A stretch of DNA of 64,000 nucleotides from Marinilactibacillus sp. Marseille-P9653 (GCF_916618885.1 NZ_CAKAKH010000001.1:1475005-1539004); one strand, 5' to 3'. Shown: positions 1 through 9,881, counted from the stretch's first letter. The notes: generated by a model not told the origin, from the letters alone. Numbers and translations are program-made.

Positions 1-1134
1 GTTTCATTTCCAGAAATTGAAATCGCTTATATCGCAATTCACTTGCTTGGGACTAAACTAGTGAATACATCCCTTACGTTAGACGGCTCAAATGAGCAAG
101 TGGTTAATCCTGAAATCCTACAATTAGTAGAAGATATTCTTCAACGTGTCCAAGAAGAATTGAGTTTGCAGCTTACTCAAGACCGAGAACTTAAAATCAG
201 CTTAGCCTTACACTTAAAGCCAGCCATCAATCGATATAAATACAATATGAACATTCGTAATCCTATGCTTGAAGACATAAAATCTCATTATCCTTTGGCG
301 TTTGAAGCGGGAATTACAGCAGCTACTGTGATAAACCAGACACTGTCCGTTGAAATCGATGAAAATGAAGTCGCTTATATCGCCTTACATCTTGGAGCAG
401 CGATAGAAAGAGTAAAAGAAAATTCATCTTTGAAAAAATGTTATATCGTCTGTGCATCTGGCATAGGCAGTTCAAAATTGATTCAGTACAAGTTGAAATC
501 GGAATTTCGTTCTGAGATTGAAGTTTTGGGAACGACTGAACTCTATCGATTAAAAGAAATTCCTTACCAGGACATTGATTTTATTATCAGTGCCGTTCCA
601 ATCAGCGAGCCGTTACCTGTTCCAGTGCTTGAAGTCAATGCTATCTTAAGTCAGGTAGATCTTAATAATATTAAACGATTTATAAAGAGTAATCAGTCTA
701 ATCCTTTGACGTATATCGACGAAAAACACACTTTTTTGAATCTATCTTTTCGTTCAAAAGAAGAGATTTTCTCATTCTTGATGGATCAATTAAAAGAACA
801 GCACACTCTATCAGATGACTATATTGAACAGTTGGAAAAACGAGAGGAAATCGCACCAACTGCCTATGGTAATTATGTAGCGATTCCACATCCAATCACG
901 CCTCAGACAAGCACAACCTTTTTGACGTTCTGCACATTGAAACAACCTGTTCAATGGGGAGAACGTAAAGTCCAGTTTGTCTGTTTATTAAATGTTGAAA
1001 AAGATAGCTTGGAAGACTTACAGCGTTTATATGACGTTTTAGGTAAAATCGTCAACACGCCTTCAATCGTGAGCAAACTATTACAATGTGAAACTTATGC
1101 TGAATTTATCGAAACTATTCAAATCAATACGTGA
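1..1134 (+). CDS. PRD-containing PTS-linked transcription regulator/antiterminator, C-terminal part (5' end outside window)
   Basis: The reading frame is open from base 1, so the start lies upstream of the window. A TTG at 43 is internal, because the preceding in-frame residues (EIAYIAIHLLG) are the conserved end of a first PRD. A second PRD follows (histidine context VAYIALHLGAAIE). Then comes an EIIB-like segment with a phosphorylatable cysteine (CASGIGSS), then a fructose/mannitol-type EIIA domain with the IPHP histidine motif. This PRD-EIIB-EIIA order is known from LicR/MtlR-type regulators. These are phosphorylated by the PTS and switch on sugar-uptake operons. The sugar cannot be read from this fragment, and the DNA- or RNA-binding N-terminus is missing. 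Confidence 0.88.
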   Translation, partial: VSFPEIEIAYIAIHLLGTKLVNTSLTLDGSNEQVVNPEILQLVEDILQRVQEELSLQLTQDRELKISLALHLKPAINRYKYNMNIRNPMLEDIKSHYPLAFEAGITAATVINQTLSVEIDENEVAYIALHLGAAIERVKENSSLKKCYIVCASGIGSSKLIQYKLKSEFRSEIEVLGTTELYRLKEIPYQDIDFIISAVPISEPLPVPVLEVNAILSQVDLNNIKRFIKSNQSNPLTYIDEKHTFLNLSFRSKEEIFSFLMDQLKEQHTLSDDYIEQLEKREEIAPTAYGNYVAIPHPITPQTSTTFLTFCTLKQPVQWGERKVQFVCLLNVEKDSLEDLQRLYDVLGKIVNTPSIVSKLLQCETYAEFIETIQINT

Positions 1135-1153
1135 AGAAACGTTCACTCGTTTT

Positions 1154-1183
1154 AAAGATACTTTTTCGAAAGTATCTTTTTTA
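1154..1183 (+). terminator. Rho-independent terminator after the PRD regulator
   Basis: A perfect 11-bp stem (AAAGATACTTT / AAAGTATCTTT) with a TTCG tetraloop is followed by a T run, 20 bases after the stop codon. Confidence 0.9.
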
Positions 1184-1223
1184 GTTTACTATTCAAACTA
1201 CCTTTCCTTACATTAGCGCCATT

Positions 1224-1260
1224 ACTGGATTGAATGTTTATTTTTATTCAATATTCCAGT
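1224..1260. repeat. Imperfect inverted repeat upstream of rnc
   Basis: ACTGG-A-TTGAAT pairs with ATTCAA-TA-TTCCAGT around a T-rich loop. It has no T tail, and it sits just upstream of a TATACT hexamer (1260-1265) that could be the rnc -10 box. It may be an operator or part of the promoter region. Function unknown. Confidence 0.4.
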
Positions 1261-1300
1261 ATACTATAGGTATATTAACAAAAGAAAGGAGTGAAGAAGT

Positions 1301-1999
1301 TTGACAAAAGAATTGATTCAACACGTTGAAAATCGTTTTGGTATTACATTTCAGGATAAAGAACTTCTTATTGAAGCATTTACTCATTCATCCTATGCGA
1401 ATGATCATCGAGAGTTAACATTAAAAAACTTGGAACGTCTAGAATTTTTAGGAGACGCTGTACTTGAATTGACCGTTTCTGAATATTTATATAACAAATT
1501 CCCAGAACTTCCTGAAGGACAACTAACTCGTATGCGTGCAGCCATTGTCAGAGCTGAAAGTCTGGCTATGCTAGCAAAAGAGTGTGAACTTGCTCAATTT
1601 CTTCGTTTAGGAAAAGGCGAAGAGCTGATGAATGGTAGAAAGCGTCCATCATTACTATGCGACGTATTTGAAGCCTTTGTTGGTGCAATCTTTATCGACC
1701 AAGGTATGAGCGTTGTTATGAGTTTTCTGGAAAGAGTGTTATTTCCTAAAATAGATTCTGGTGCTTTCTCTCATGGGATGGATCACAAAACTGCCTTACA
1801 AGAACTATTGCAAAAAAACGGTGTAGTGACTATCGTGTATCAAGTCATCGAAGAAATCGGACCAGATCATGACCGTCAATTTGTAGTAGAAGTATTTGTT
1901 GAGGGCGATTCTTTGGGGTCTGGTAGAGGGCGTTCTAAAAAAGGTGCAGAACAAGAAGCTGCACGAGTCGCATTGATGACACTAGAGAAAAAACAGTAA
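1301..1999 (+). CDS. rnc: Ribonuclease III
   Basis: RNase III cleaves double-stranded RNA during rRNA processing and mRNA/antisense RNA turnover. The protein has 232 residues, normal for the family. The catalytic signature LERLEFLGDAVLE spans about residues 44-56, with the acidic metal-binding residues present. A C-terminal double-stranded RNA-binding domain (about 158-228) carries the GRSKKGAEQEAA helix. The TTG start follows a strong AAAGGAG ribosome site. The rnc-smc-ftsY order downstream is the usual Firmicutes arrangement. It would also be the expected enzyme for degrading the toxin/antisense RNA duplexes encoded further along in this window (inference). Confidence 0.97.
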   Translation: MTKELIQHVENRFGITFQDKELLIEAFTHSSYANDHRELTLKNLERLEFLGDAVLELTVSEYLYNKFPELPEGQLTRMRAAIVRAESLAMLAKECELAQFLRLGKGEELMNGRKRPSLLCDVFEAFVGAIFIDQGMSVVMSFLERVLFPKIDSGAFSHGMDHKTALQELLQKNGVVTIVYQVIEEIGPDHDRQFVVEVFVEGDSLGSGRGRSKKGAEQEAARVALMTLEKKQ

Positions 2000-2060
2000 G
2001 AACTAAATCAGACCAGTGAGTTCATCGTTCTCATATCGTTAGCAAGGAGAGGAAACACCT

Positions 2061-5000
2061 GTGCAATTAAAAAAACTGGAACTGAAAGGATTCAAGTCGT
2101 TTGCTGATAAAACGACGCTGGACTTCAATGATGGTGTAACGGCTGTTGTTGGTCCAAATGGTAGTGGAAAAAGTAATATCATAGAAGCGATTCGCTGGGT
2201 TATGGGAGAACAATCTGCAAAGAACCTCCGTGGCGGACGCATGCATGACATCATTTTTTCTGGAACCGATTCAAGAAAGTCTATAAACATCGCAGAAGTC
2301 ACCTTGGTTTTAGATAACCAAGATGGCTTTCTTCCTGTGGATTTTGAAGAAGTCAGTGTGACTAGACGCATTAATCGAAATGGTGAAAGTGACTATTTCT
2401 TAAACAAGCAACCTTGTCGTCTTAAAGACATCGTCGATCTTTTCATGGATTCAGGACTAGGTAAGGAATCTTTTTCAATCATTTCTCAAGGACAAGTAGA
2501 AGCCATCTTCAACAGCAAAGCTGAAGACCGTCGCTCTATTTTTGAAGAAGCCGCCGGGGTCTTGAAGTATAAACAGCGTAAACAAACAGCAGAAAGAAAG
2601 CTGGAAGACACTCAGGATAACCTTGATAGAGTTCAAGATATTTTGTATGAATTGGATACTCAAGTTGAGCCTTTAAAAGCTCAAAGCGATCTTGCGCACT
2701 CTTTTTTAGAGCAAAAAGAAGAATTGACGGGCGTTGATATTGGATTATCTGTTTTAAAAATCAAACAACTGCAAAATTCTATGGAAACCGATCAAGTTTT
2801 ATTAGATCAATTAACCCAAGAGCTAACTGAACTGACTACAGCGGTTGATAGAGATCATCAAGAGGCTCAAAAACTGAAAATCAGACAAATTCAACTTGAA
2901 CAAGAACGTGAACAGATTCAAAACCAGTTACTGCAGACAGTTCAATCTATTGAGCGAACAGAATCTGCTTTGAATCTTCATGCTGAAAAAGAAAAACACA
3001 AAGAAGCCTTCCTTGATGAAAAGAAAGCCTCTATTCGTAACCTTGAACAACAACTAGATACGGTTACAAACTCTTATGACAGAGTAACAAAAGAGCTCGC
3101 AACGTTTATTATAAAAGCTGCCGAATGGTCTTCTCGTATCAAAGAAAAACAAGCTCAAAAAAATCGTCTCGAAGGGAACCGGGAAGAAGCCATTGAAGTC
3201 CTGCGAGCGACTTATATCGACTTGATGCAAGAACAAACAACGCTTAAAAATGAACAAACTTATCTTGAACGTCAGATACAACAACAATCTGTTTCAAAAG
3301 AGAAAGTCGCACGGAATGCTTTAAAAACCACTCAGGAGTTAGAGGAACTTGAAGCACAAGTTAAAACGAAATCTGATCGTCATGCTGTTTTGAAAAAAGA
3401 GGTCGATGAACTTTTAACAGCCTTTCAAAAGACTAAAGCAACGATTGAGCAATTAACGCCTGCGATAGAAAATAAAGAAGCGCGATTAAATGCCACTCAA
3501 AGTAAACTTCAACAGGCAATCGCTAAACGAACAAGTTTGCTAGAAATGCAGGAAAATTATGCCGGTTACTTTGCCGGTGTCAAAGCCGTTATGAAGCATC
3601 GATCTCGACTGGAGGGAATTGTTGGTACGGTAGCCGATTTGATTGAGGTGCCTAAGCCTTACTTGGAAGCTATTGATACAGTTCTTTCTTCTTCAAGCCA
3701 GTTTGTCGTGGTAGAAAATGAAAAAGCAGGAAGACAAGCCATTCAGCACTTGAAAGCTACTCGTGCAGGAAGAGCTACCTTTTTACCCATTACAACGATT
3801 CAGTCTCGACTGATCCGGTCTGATGTAAAACAAGCAGCTAGTGAAATTGAAGGATTCGTGGGTATAGCCAGTGAATTGATTCAATATGAAAGCCATGTTT
3901 CTAATATACTAGAAAATCTTCTTGGGAATACAATTGTAGCGGAAACGTTAGATGCCGCAAATGCAATAGCTAGAACTGTCAATTACCGTTACCGAGTAGT
4001 CAGCCTTCAGGGTGATATGATGAATGCTGGTGGTTCCATGACCGGCGGTGGTGGAAAGCGTTCTTCTAATTCTCATCTGTTTTCTCAGAAAAAAGAGTTA
4101 AAAGAACTGGAAATCTTTATCGATGAAACAGAAAAAACTGTTGAACTGAGAAGACAAGAATTGACTAGAGATAAAGAACAGCGTAAAAAGCTTTCAACTG
4201 AAATTGAAGAGGTTCGCTCAGCGGGGGAAGAAAAGCGCGTTGACGAGCGTCAATTGCAAAATGAACTAAATTCTGTTGAAGAAAAACGGACAAGGCTAAG
4301 CAGAGAGCAACAAGCGCTGACTTACGAGTCCAATCAAGCAGAAAAAGAACTCACAGAAAATCAGAAACGATTAGAAGATATTGCGACTAGTCGCAAACAG
4401 ATTGATGAGCAAATGACGTCTCAAAAGCGGGAGATGAATGAACTGTCTGCTGAAAGAGAAGATATTGAAGCGCAGAAAATCATCTTGCAAGAAGATCTTG
4501 AATCTCTTCAAGAACATCTGCATACCGTAAATGAGCAACAAGCAGCTATAAAAGCTGAAGTAACGCATTTCAAAAATCAAAAAGAGCAGTTAGAAGAAAA
4601 TATTCAAGTGCTTTATGCTGACTTGAAAGCTTATGAGTCAGGTGAATCACTCGGTTCAAGAGAAGAACTAAAAAAACAACTGACAGATCATCGCTCAAAA
4701 CTTGAACAGTTGAGAGAAAAAGAACAAGTCCTCAAGAAAGAAGCTAACCGCCTTGAAACAAAAAAAACTCAAGTCGAAAGTCGCTTAACTGCAAGGCAAG
4801 CAGACATGCAAGCATTAAGTGATCGTAAGACGAAAGTCGAAATTAATTTGTCTAGAGTGGATGTTTCTCTCGATCATTTACTGAACTATCTCTCAGAAGA
4901 ATATGGATTGAGTTATGAAGAAGCAAGGTTAGAACAACCTCTATCCCTATCAGAAGAAGAAGCTCAGAAAAAAGTCAAGCTCCTTAAAAAAGGGATAGAA

Positions 5001-5627
5001 GAACTGGGGCCAGTCAACGTCGGTGCCATTGAAGAATACGAAAGAGTATTTGAACGATTCACTTTCCTCAGTGCGCAACAAAAAGATTTACTAGAAGCTA
5101 AAGCGAGTCTCTACGATACAATGGATCAAATGGATACAGAAGTTTCTAGAAGATTTGAAGAAACCTTCAATCTAATCAAAGCTCAATTTTCCATTGTCTT
5201 TCCACAGATGTTCGGTGGAGGTAAGGCAGAACTAAGACTGACTGATCCAGAAAATTTACTAACTTCAGGCGTTGAGATTGTCGCTCAGCCACCTGGTAAA
5301 AACTTGCAATCTTTAAGTTTATTGTCCGGTGGAGAACGCGCACTGACTGCCATTTCACTGCTTTTTTCCATTATACAAGTCCGACCAATACCTTTTTGTA
5401 TTTTGGATGAAGCGGAGGCTGCACTTGATGAAGCCAACGTATCAAGATTTGGGAAATATCTAAAAAACTTTTCAATCGACACTCAGTTTATTGTTATTAC
5501 CCACCGAAAAGGAACAATGGAAGAAGCGGACAGTCTTTATGGCGTAACTATGAGAGAAAAAGGCGTTTCTAAGCTCGTTTCCGTTAGAATGAAAGACATA
5601 GAAGAGATTGAAGGTGTATCTCCTTAG
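2061..5627 (+). CDS. smc: Chromosome segregation/condensation ATPase SMC
   Basis: SMC forms the ATP-driven ring that, with ScpA/ScpB, organises and segregates the chromosome. The 1188-residue length is normal. Walker A (GPNGSGKS) lies at about residues 32-39. Two long glutamate/lysine-rich coiled coils flank a hinge at about 500-670, which ends in the glycine-rich stretch NAGGSMTGGGG. The ABC signature LSGGE and Walker B ILDEAEAALDE are near the C-terminus. The GTG start is preceded by AAGGAGAGG. It lies 61 bases after rnc and is probably co-transcribed. Confidence 0.97.
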   Translation: MQLKKLELKGFKSFADKTTLDFNDGVTAVVGPNGSGKSNIIEAIRWVMGEQSAKNLRGGRMHDIIFSGTDSRKSINIAEVTLVLDNQDGFLPVDFEEVSVTRRINRNGESDYFLNKQPCRLKDIVDLFMDSGLGKESFSIISQGQVEAIFNSKAEDRRSIFEEAAGVLKYKQRKQTAERKLEDTQDNLDRVQDILYELDTQVEPLKAQSDLAHSFLEQKEELTGVDIGLSVLKIKQLQNSMETDQVLLDQLTQELTELTTAVDRDHQEAQKLKIRQIQLEQEREQIQNQLLQTVQSIERTESALNLHAEKEKHKEAFLDEKKASIRNLEQQLDTVTNSYDRVTKELATFIIKAAEWSSRIKEKQAQKNRLEGNREEAIEVLRATYIDLMQEQTTLKNEQTYLERQIQQQSVSKEKVARNALKTTQELEELEAQVKTKSDRHAVLKKEVDELLTAFQKTKATIEQLTPAIENKEARLNATQSKLQQAIAKRTSLLEMQENYAGYFAGVKAVMKHRSRLEGIVGTVADLIEVPKPYLEAIDTVLSSSSQFVVVENEKAGRQAIQHLKATRAGRATFLPITTIQSRLIRSDVKQAASEIEGFVGIASELIQYESHVSNILENLLGNTIVAETLDAANAIARTVNYRYRVVSLQGDMMNAGGSMTGGGGKRSSNSHLFSQKKELKELEIFIDETEKTVELRRQELTRDKEQRKKLSTEIEEVRSAGEEKRVDERQLQNELNSVEEKRTRLSREQQALTYESNQAEKELTENQKRLEDIATSRKQIDEQMTSQKREMNELSAEREDIEAQKIILQEDLESLQEHLHTVNEQQAAIKAEVTHFKNQKEQLEENIQVLYADLKAYESGESLGSREELKKQLTDHRSKLEQLREKEQVLKKEANRLETKKTQVESRLTARQADMQALSDRKTKVEINLSRVDVSLDHLLNYLSEEYGLSYEEARLEQPLSLSEEEAQKKVKLLKKGIEELGPVNVGAIEEYERVFERFTFLSAQQKDLLEAKASLYDTMDQMDTEVSRRFEETFNLIKAQFSIVFPQMFGGGKAELRLTDPENLLTSGVEIVAQPPGKNLQSLSLLSGGERALTAISLLFSIIQVRPIPFCILDEAEAALDEANVSRFGKYLKNFSIDTQFIVITHRKGTMEEADSLYGVTMREKGVSKLVSVRMKDIEEIEGVSP

Positions 5628-5698
5628 AGCATTAAGGAGAAGCTTTCGTTACATCTCTACTTGAATGAGCTAAGTAAACGATAAGAAGGAGTTTTACT

Positions 5699-6511
5699 GT
5701 GAGTATTAAACTTGTAGCATTAGATTTGGATGGAACCTTACTAACGAAAGATAAAGAAGTTTCGGTGGAAAATAGAGATGCTATACAACGGGCTAAAGAA
5801 GCTGGTGTAAAAGTTGTTTTATGTACTGGACGACCTCTTAAAGCGATTTTGCATATACTGAAAGCCTGTAATCTACTTGAAGAAGGAGACTTGGGGATTA
5901 CCTATAACGGGGGACTGATCCAATGGACTAAAACTGGTGAAAGTCTGAGTCAGATCACAATGGATAAAGATTCTGTACTTGAAATCTATGACTTAAGTCA
6001 AAAGCTATCTGTTCCTTGTAATTTTATCGATTTAAATACAGTCTATGAACCAGCATATCCTACAGGAAAAGACTCTCTTTATCCTATGATTATGGATATT
6101 CTGCCATTTAAGCCTATTAATGTTGCTTCTTTACCAGAATCAACGGCTATCAATAAAATGATTTTCTGTTGGCATCAAGAAGAACTGGATCAAGCAATTA
6201 GACAGATTCCAGCACATTATCATGATCGCTATACAATCATGAAGTCTCGTCCCAATCTTTTGGAAATTTTACCGAAAACTGTTGATAAAGGAAAAGGCCT
6301 CGCCCTGCTAGCAGATAAACTGAATTTAGACGTCGGTGAAATCATGGCTATTGGTGACCAGGAAAATGATTTGGCAATGATTCAGTATGCCGGAATCGGA
6401 GTCGCCATGGATAATGCTACAGACGAAGTTAAAGCGCATGCTGATATTATCACCAAATCAAATGATGAACATGGTGTTGCTTATGCTATAGATCAATATG
6501 TGTTAAACTAG
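5699..6511 (+). CDS. Cof-type HAD-IIB family sugar-phosphatase-like hydrolase
   Basis: This is a haloacid dehalogenase superfamily phosphatase of the Cof/YidA type, 270 residues. The nucleophile motif I is DLDGTLL (residues 8-14). Motif II appears in the LCTGRP region, and motif IV is GDQENDLAMI followed by GVAMDNA. Family members dephosphorylate sugar phosphates or flavin/nucleotide phosphates; the substrate cannot be predicted here. The GTG start is supported by AGAAGGAG at the right spacing. It sits between smc and ftsY, a position where such phosphatases are common in lactic acid bacteria. Confidence 0.85.
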   Translation: MSIKLVALDLDGTLLTKDKEVSVENRDAIQRAKEAGVKVVLCTGRPLKAILHILKACNLLEEGDLGITYNGGLIQWTKTGESLSQITMDKDSVLEIYDLSQKLSVPCNFIDLNTVYEPAYPTGKDSLYPMIMDILPFKPINVASLPESTAINKMIFCWHQEELDQAIRQIPAHYHDRYTIMKSRPNLLEILPKTVDKGKGLALLADKLNLDVGEIMAIGDQENDLAMIQYAGIGVAMDNATDEVKAHADIITKSNDEHGVAYAIDQYVLN

Positions 6512-6571
6512 GTAAGATAAAAACTGAAATGGTCATCTGATCACAATCATTAGCAGAAAGTTGGGAAAAAT

Positions 6572-7636
6572 ATGGGATTGTTTGATAAAATCAAATCTGC
6601 TTTTACAAATACCGAAAAAACGGACATACAACCCGAAAAAACAGAACCAGTTGAAGAAACTTCAGCCCCCGTTGTTGAACCCGAACGTGCAGAACAAAAG
6701 GAAACAGAACAGTATGAAAAAGGCCTTCAGAAATCTCGTCGTTCATTCACTAGACGTCTGAACGAATTATTGGCTAATTTCAGATATGAAGATGAGGAGT
6801 TTTTTGAAGAACTAGAAGATTTACTCATTGAGTCAGATGTTGGTTTTGAAGCAACGATGTATATCTCTGAAACACTTCGTCACGAATCTAAAGTTCAAAA
6901 TGTTAGAAGCATGCAAGACGCTGAGCGCGTAATCGTTCAAACAATGGTCGATCTATATGGAGAAACCAATCCTGACCACCATGTATTCAATGATAATCCT
7001 GATGGCTTGACCGTCGTTTTATTTGTAGGGGTCAATGGCGTTGGAAAAACCACTACAATTGCTAAAATGGCACACCAGTATATCGATAATGGTAAAAAAG
7101 TTGTTTTGGCAGCTGGAGATACTTTCAGAGCGGGCGCAATCGAACAATTACGCATCTGGGGTGAACGAGTAGGGGCGCAAGTCGTTTCTACAAAACAAGG
7201 TGGCGATCCGGCGGCTGTCGTTTATGACGGGATTACTCAAGCAAGAGAACATGGAGCAGATGTTTTACTGATTGATACTGCCGGTCGTTTGCAGAATAAA
7301 AAGAACTTGATGAACGAACTTGAAAAAATGAAACGAGTGATCAGTCGTGAAATTCCAGAAGCACCACACGAAACCTTGCTTGTACTGGATGCAACAACTG
7401 GACAGAACGCGCTGAACCAAGCGAAAATTTTCAAAGAAACAACTGATGTTACTGGGATTGTTTTGACTAAGATGGATGGTACAGCTAAAGGTGGTATCGT
7501 TTTAGCAATTGGCAAGGAACTAAGTATCCCTGTGAAATTTGTCGGTCTCGGTGAGACGATGGATGACTTGCACGCTTTCGATTCAGAGAAGTTTGCAATC
7601 GGCTTATTCAAGGAACTGATCCAACAGACAGCTTAA
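6572..7636 (+). CDS. ftsY: Signal recognition particle receptor FtsY
   Basis: FtsY is the membrane-associated GTPase that docks SRP-ribosome complexes at the translocon. An acidic, Glu-rich N-terminal segment (about residues 15-50) precedes the helical N domain and the G domain. The G domain has GVNGVGKTTT, the DTAGR motif and TKMDG. The 354-residue length is typical. It is 12 bases upstream of ylxM and close to ffh, its functional partner, forming an SRP operon. Confidence 0.96.
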   Translation: MGLFDKIKSAFTNTEKTDIQPEKTEPVEETSAPVVEPERAEQKETEQYEKGLQKSRRSFTRRLNELLANFRYEDEEFFEELEDLLIESDVGFEATMYISETLRHESKVQNVRSMQDAERVIVQTMVDLYGETNPDHHVFNDNPDGLTVVLFVGVNGVGKTTTIAKMAHQYIDNGKKVVLAAGDTFRAGAIEQLRIWGERVGAQVVSTKQGGDPAAVVYDGITQAREHGADVLLIDTAGRLQNKKNLMNELEKMKRVISREIPEAPHETLLVLDATTGQNALNQAKIFKETTDVTGIVLTKMDGTAKGGIVLAIGKELSIPVKFVGLGETMDDLHAFDSEKFAIGLFKELIQQTA

Positions 7637-7648
7637 AGGAGCCATTAT

Positions 7649-7999
7649 ATGGAACTAGAAAAGACACTTCAAATGAACACACTGTTCAGTTTCTACGGGC
7701 CACTACTGACGAAAAAACAACAGGAATATATGCAACTATACTACGGCGAAGATTATTCTCTTGGAGAAATTGCTGAAGACTTTGAAATTAGTAGACAAGC
7801 GGTCTACGATAATGTTAGAAGGTCCGAAACAATTCTGCTGGATTACGAAGCGAAGCTACATCTAGTTGAAGATTTCGACTATAAACAGCGTGTGCTGGAT
7901 AAAGCGCGCACTTATGCACTAGAAAAATACCCACAGGATTCAACCTTACTGGAACTATTACAAGAAGTAAGCTATGAACCAAAACGAGAGGGGAAATAA
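7649..7999 (+). CDS. ylxM: YlxM-family helix-turn-helix protein (UPF0122)
   Basis: This 116-residue protein has a sigma-70 region-4-like helix-turn-helix ([19 protein letters not shown], about residues 35-54). It is always found next to ffh in Firmicutes. YlxM is thought to modulate SRP GTPase activity, but its role is less settled than that of its neighbours. An AAAGGAG site precedes the ATG. Confidence 0.92.
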   Translation: MELEKTLQMNTLFSFYGPLLTKKQQEYMQLYYGEDYSLGEIAEDFEISRQAVYDNVRRSETILLDYEAKLHLVEDFDYKQRVLDKARTYALEKYPQDSTLLELLQEVSYEPKREGK

Positions 8000-8004
8000 C
8001 CTGA

Positions 8005-9429
8005 ATGGCCTTTGAAGGATTAACTGGACGTTTACAAGATGCATTTTCTGGTCTACGTAAAAAAGGAAAAATTACAGAAGCTGACGTAAAAGATGCTATG
8101 CGCGAAGTACGCTTGGCTTTACTGGAAGCCGATGTAAACTACAAAGTTGTACGTGATTTTGTTAAGACGGTAAGAGAAAAAGCAATTGGTGAAGAAGTTT
8201 TAGAAAGTATTAACGGTGGTCAGCAAGTTGTTAAAATCGTTAACGATGAATTAACTCACTTAATGGGTGATACGCAAGAAAAAATCATTTTTGCAGACCG
8301 TGGACCAACGGTTTATATGATGACCGGTCTCCAAGGTGCTGGTAAGACCACTACAGCTGGTAAACTAGCAAATTATCTTCGTAAAAATGAGAACAAAAAG
8401 CCAATGATGGTTGCGGCCGATATTTATCGTCCTGCAGCGATTGATCAACTACAAACGGTTGGTAGAGATTTGAATATCCCTGTATTCAGCATGGGCGATC
8501 AAGTAAGCCCAGTCGAGATTGCTGAAAAAGGAATCCAAGAAGCGATTGATACAAATCGCGATGTTGTCATCATCGATACAGCGGGTCGTCTACATATAGA
8601 CGAAACACTGATGGATGAACTAGAAAACGTTAAGACGGCCATCAATCCACATGAGATCTTTTTAGTTGTAGATGCCATGACTGGTCAAGATGCTGTCAAT
8701 GTTGCAAATACCTTTAATGATCGATTGGATATCACCAGCGTGATCCTTACAAAACTTGATGGAGATACACGTGGTGGTGCTGCACTTTCTATACGCTCCG
8801 TAACGCAAAAACCGATTAAATTTACGGGTACTGGGGAACGCCTTGATGCACTTGAACCATTCCACCCAGACCGCATGGCTAACCGAATTCTTGGCATGGG
8901 CGATATCTTAACATTAGTTGAGCGTGCTCAACAAGAAGTGGACGAGAAACGTGCGGAAGAAATGGCTGAGAAAATGCGTGAAAATACGTATGATTTCAAC
9001 GATTTCATCGAGCAAATGGACCAGATGCAAAATATGGGACCTATTGAAGATTTAATCAAAATGATTCCTGGAGTAAACCAGATTCCTGGTATGGATCAAT
9101 TTGAAATGGATCCTAAGGATATGGCACATATGAAAGCCATCGTGATGTCTATGACACCGGAGGAAAGAAGTAATCCAGATATCCTTTCTCAAAAACGTAG
9201 AAGAAGAATCGCTGCTGGTTCAGCTAGAAATATTGCTGAAGTCAATCGTATGATCAAGCAGTTCAAACAATCTAAAGATATGATGAGCAAGATGTCTAAT
9301 GGAAATATGAACGGCATGGAAAATCTATTCGGTGGCGGAATCAAAGGTAAATTAGGTAAGATGGCAATGAACAAAGCCTCTAAAAACATGGCCAAAAAGA
9401 AAAAGAAAAAAATTAGACGAAAAAAATAA
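8005..9429 (+). CDS. ffh: Signal recognition particle GTPase Ffh (SRP54)
   Basis: This is the protein subunit of SRP, binding 4.5S/scRNA and nascent signal sequences. The N domain is followed by a G domain with GLQGAGKTTT, DTAGR and TKLDGD. The methionine-rich M domain (about residues 300-440) contains many M residues lining the signal-peptide groove, and the C-terminus is a lysine/arginine tail. The 474 residues match the family. The ATG follows GAGAGGGG and lies 5 bases after ylxM. Confidence 0.97.
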   Translation: MAFEGLTGRLQDAFSGLRKKGKITEADVKDAMREVRLALLEADVNYKVVRDFVKTVREKAIGEEVLESINGGQQVVKIVNDELTHLMGDTQEKIIFADRGPTVYMMTGLQGAGKTTTAGKLANYLRKNENKKPMMVAADIYRPAAIDQLQTVGRDLNIPVFSMGDQVSPVEIAEKGIQEAIDTNRDVVIIDTAGRLHIDETLMDELENVKTAINPHEIFLVVDAMTGQDAVNVANTFNDRLDITSVILTKLDGDTRGGAALSIRSVTQKPIKFTGTGERLDALEPFHPDRMANRILGMGDILTLVERAQQEVDEKRAEEMAEKMRENTYDFNDFIEQMDQMQNMGPIEDLIKMIPGVNQIPGMDQFEMDPKDMAHMKAIVMSMTPEERSNPDILSQKRRRRIAAGSARNIAEVNRMIKQFKQSKDMMSKMSNGNMNGMENLFGGGIKGKLGKMAMNKASKNMAKKKKKKIRRKK

Positions 9430-9465
9430 TTTAGAGAAAAGCGCATTTATCTACATGCATCTTTA

Positions 9466-9517
9466 CCCGAAAACAAGACACTCAAAAATAGTGTCTTGTT
9501 TTTCGGGGTTTTTTTTG
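9466..9517 (+). terminator. Rho-independent terminator after ffh
   Basis: A long stem (CCCGAAAACAAGACACT pairing with AGTGTCTTGTTTTTCGGG) ends in a run of eight T. It closes the SRP operon. Confidence 0.93.
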
Positions 9518-9635
9518 GTTATTTTGATAAACTTTTGTAGAGGTGTTCAAGTTGAGTAGGAGCCAGATCGGTTAGGAAAAAGTTTCTAACCTTTTTATAA
9601 AAACGTTGTTATATCAACATTTATACGCTAAATCA

Positions 9636-9644
9636 TGGTATAAT
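9636..9644 (+). promoter_or_regulatory. Extended -10 promoter of toxin-like locus 1
   Basis: TGGTATAAT is a perfect extended -10 element 20 bases upstream of the conserved GACGGTGGC leader motif. No good -35 box is visible, which is common for extended -10 promoters. Confidence 0.7.
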
Positions 9645-9694
9645 AGTAGAGTAGAAAGTTGAGACGGTGGCTATCTTGGAAGGTGGTGGTGCTT

Positions 9695-9748
9695 ATGAGA
9701 ATAGGTGCTAGAATCTTAGAAAGGAAAAGCCTTTTTGTCCGTAGCTGA
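9695..9748 (+). CDS. Short upstream reading frame overlapping the toxin start (17 residues)
   Basis: The ATG at 9695 follows GGAAGGTGGTGG. The frame encodes MRIGARILERKSLFVRS and stops at 9748, inside the toxin frame that begins at 9735. The peptide itself is probably not the point. Overlap of this kind suggests translational coupling or control of the downstream toxin start. The second locus has an equivalent frame, which supports it being real. Confidence 0.5.
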   Translation: MRIGARILERKSLFVRS

Positions 9749-9845
9749 AGCATTACAGCTGATGATTGGTTTTGGGAGTCTCTTGATTTCCATTATTAGT
9801 CTTATAGTTGTTTTGATAAAGCTAAATAATGACAAAAAAAAATAA
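9735..9845 (+). CDS. Putative holin-like small hydrophobic toxin, locus 1 (36 residues)
   Basis: This is a 36-residue peptide starting at TTG, with AAAGGA nine bases upstream. It reads MSVAEALQLM, then a single hydrophobic helix (about residues 10-29), then KLNNDKKK. This layout (MSVxEALxLM, one transmembrane helix, charged tail) matches the 'putative holin-like toxin' family of Lactobacillales, which are type I toxins kept silent by an antisense RNA. A convergent promoter and terminator pair lies downstream, and a related gene (32 residues) lies at 18.2 kb. Membrane damage on overproduction is inferred from the family. Confidence 0.78.
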   Translation: MSVAEALQLMIGFGSLLISIISLIVVLIKLNNDKKK

Positions 9846-9881
9846 CCGTCTTTAACTTTAGCCAGTTAACGGTTATTTTTT
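9834..9881 (-). terminator. Terminator of antisense RNA 1 (stem works on both strands)
   Basis: AAAATAACCGT pairs with ACGGTTATTTT. On the minus strand the stem is followed by nine U, so it would end the convergent antisense RNA just beyond the toxin stop codon. Confidence 0.75.

Noticed and set aside
7237-7611. A 124-codon open frame antisense to ftsY
   Set aside because: Shadow of the conserved FtsY G domain. Several similar antisense frames in smc, ffh, hslU and topA were discarded for the same reason.
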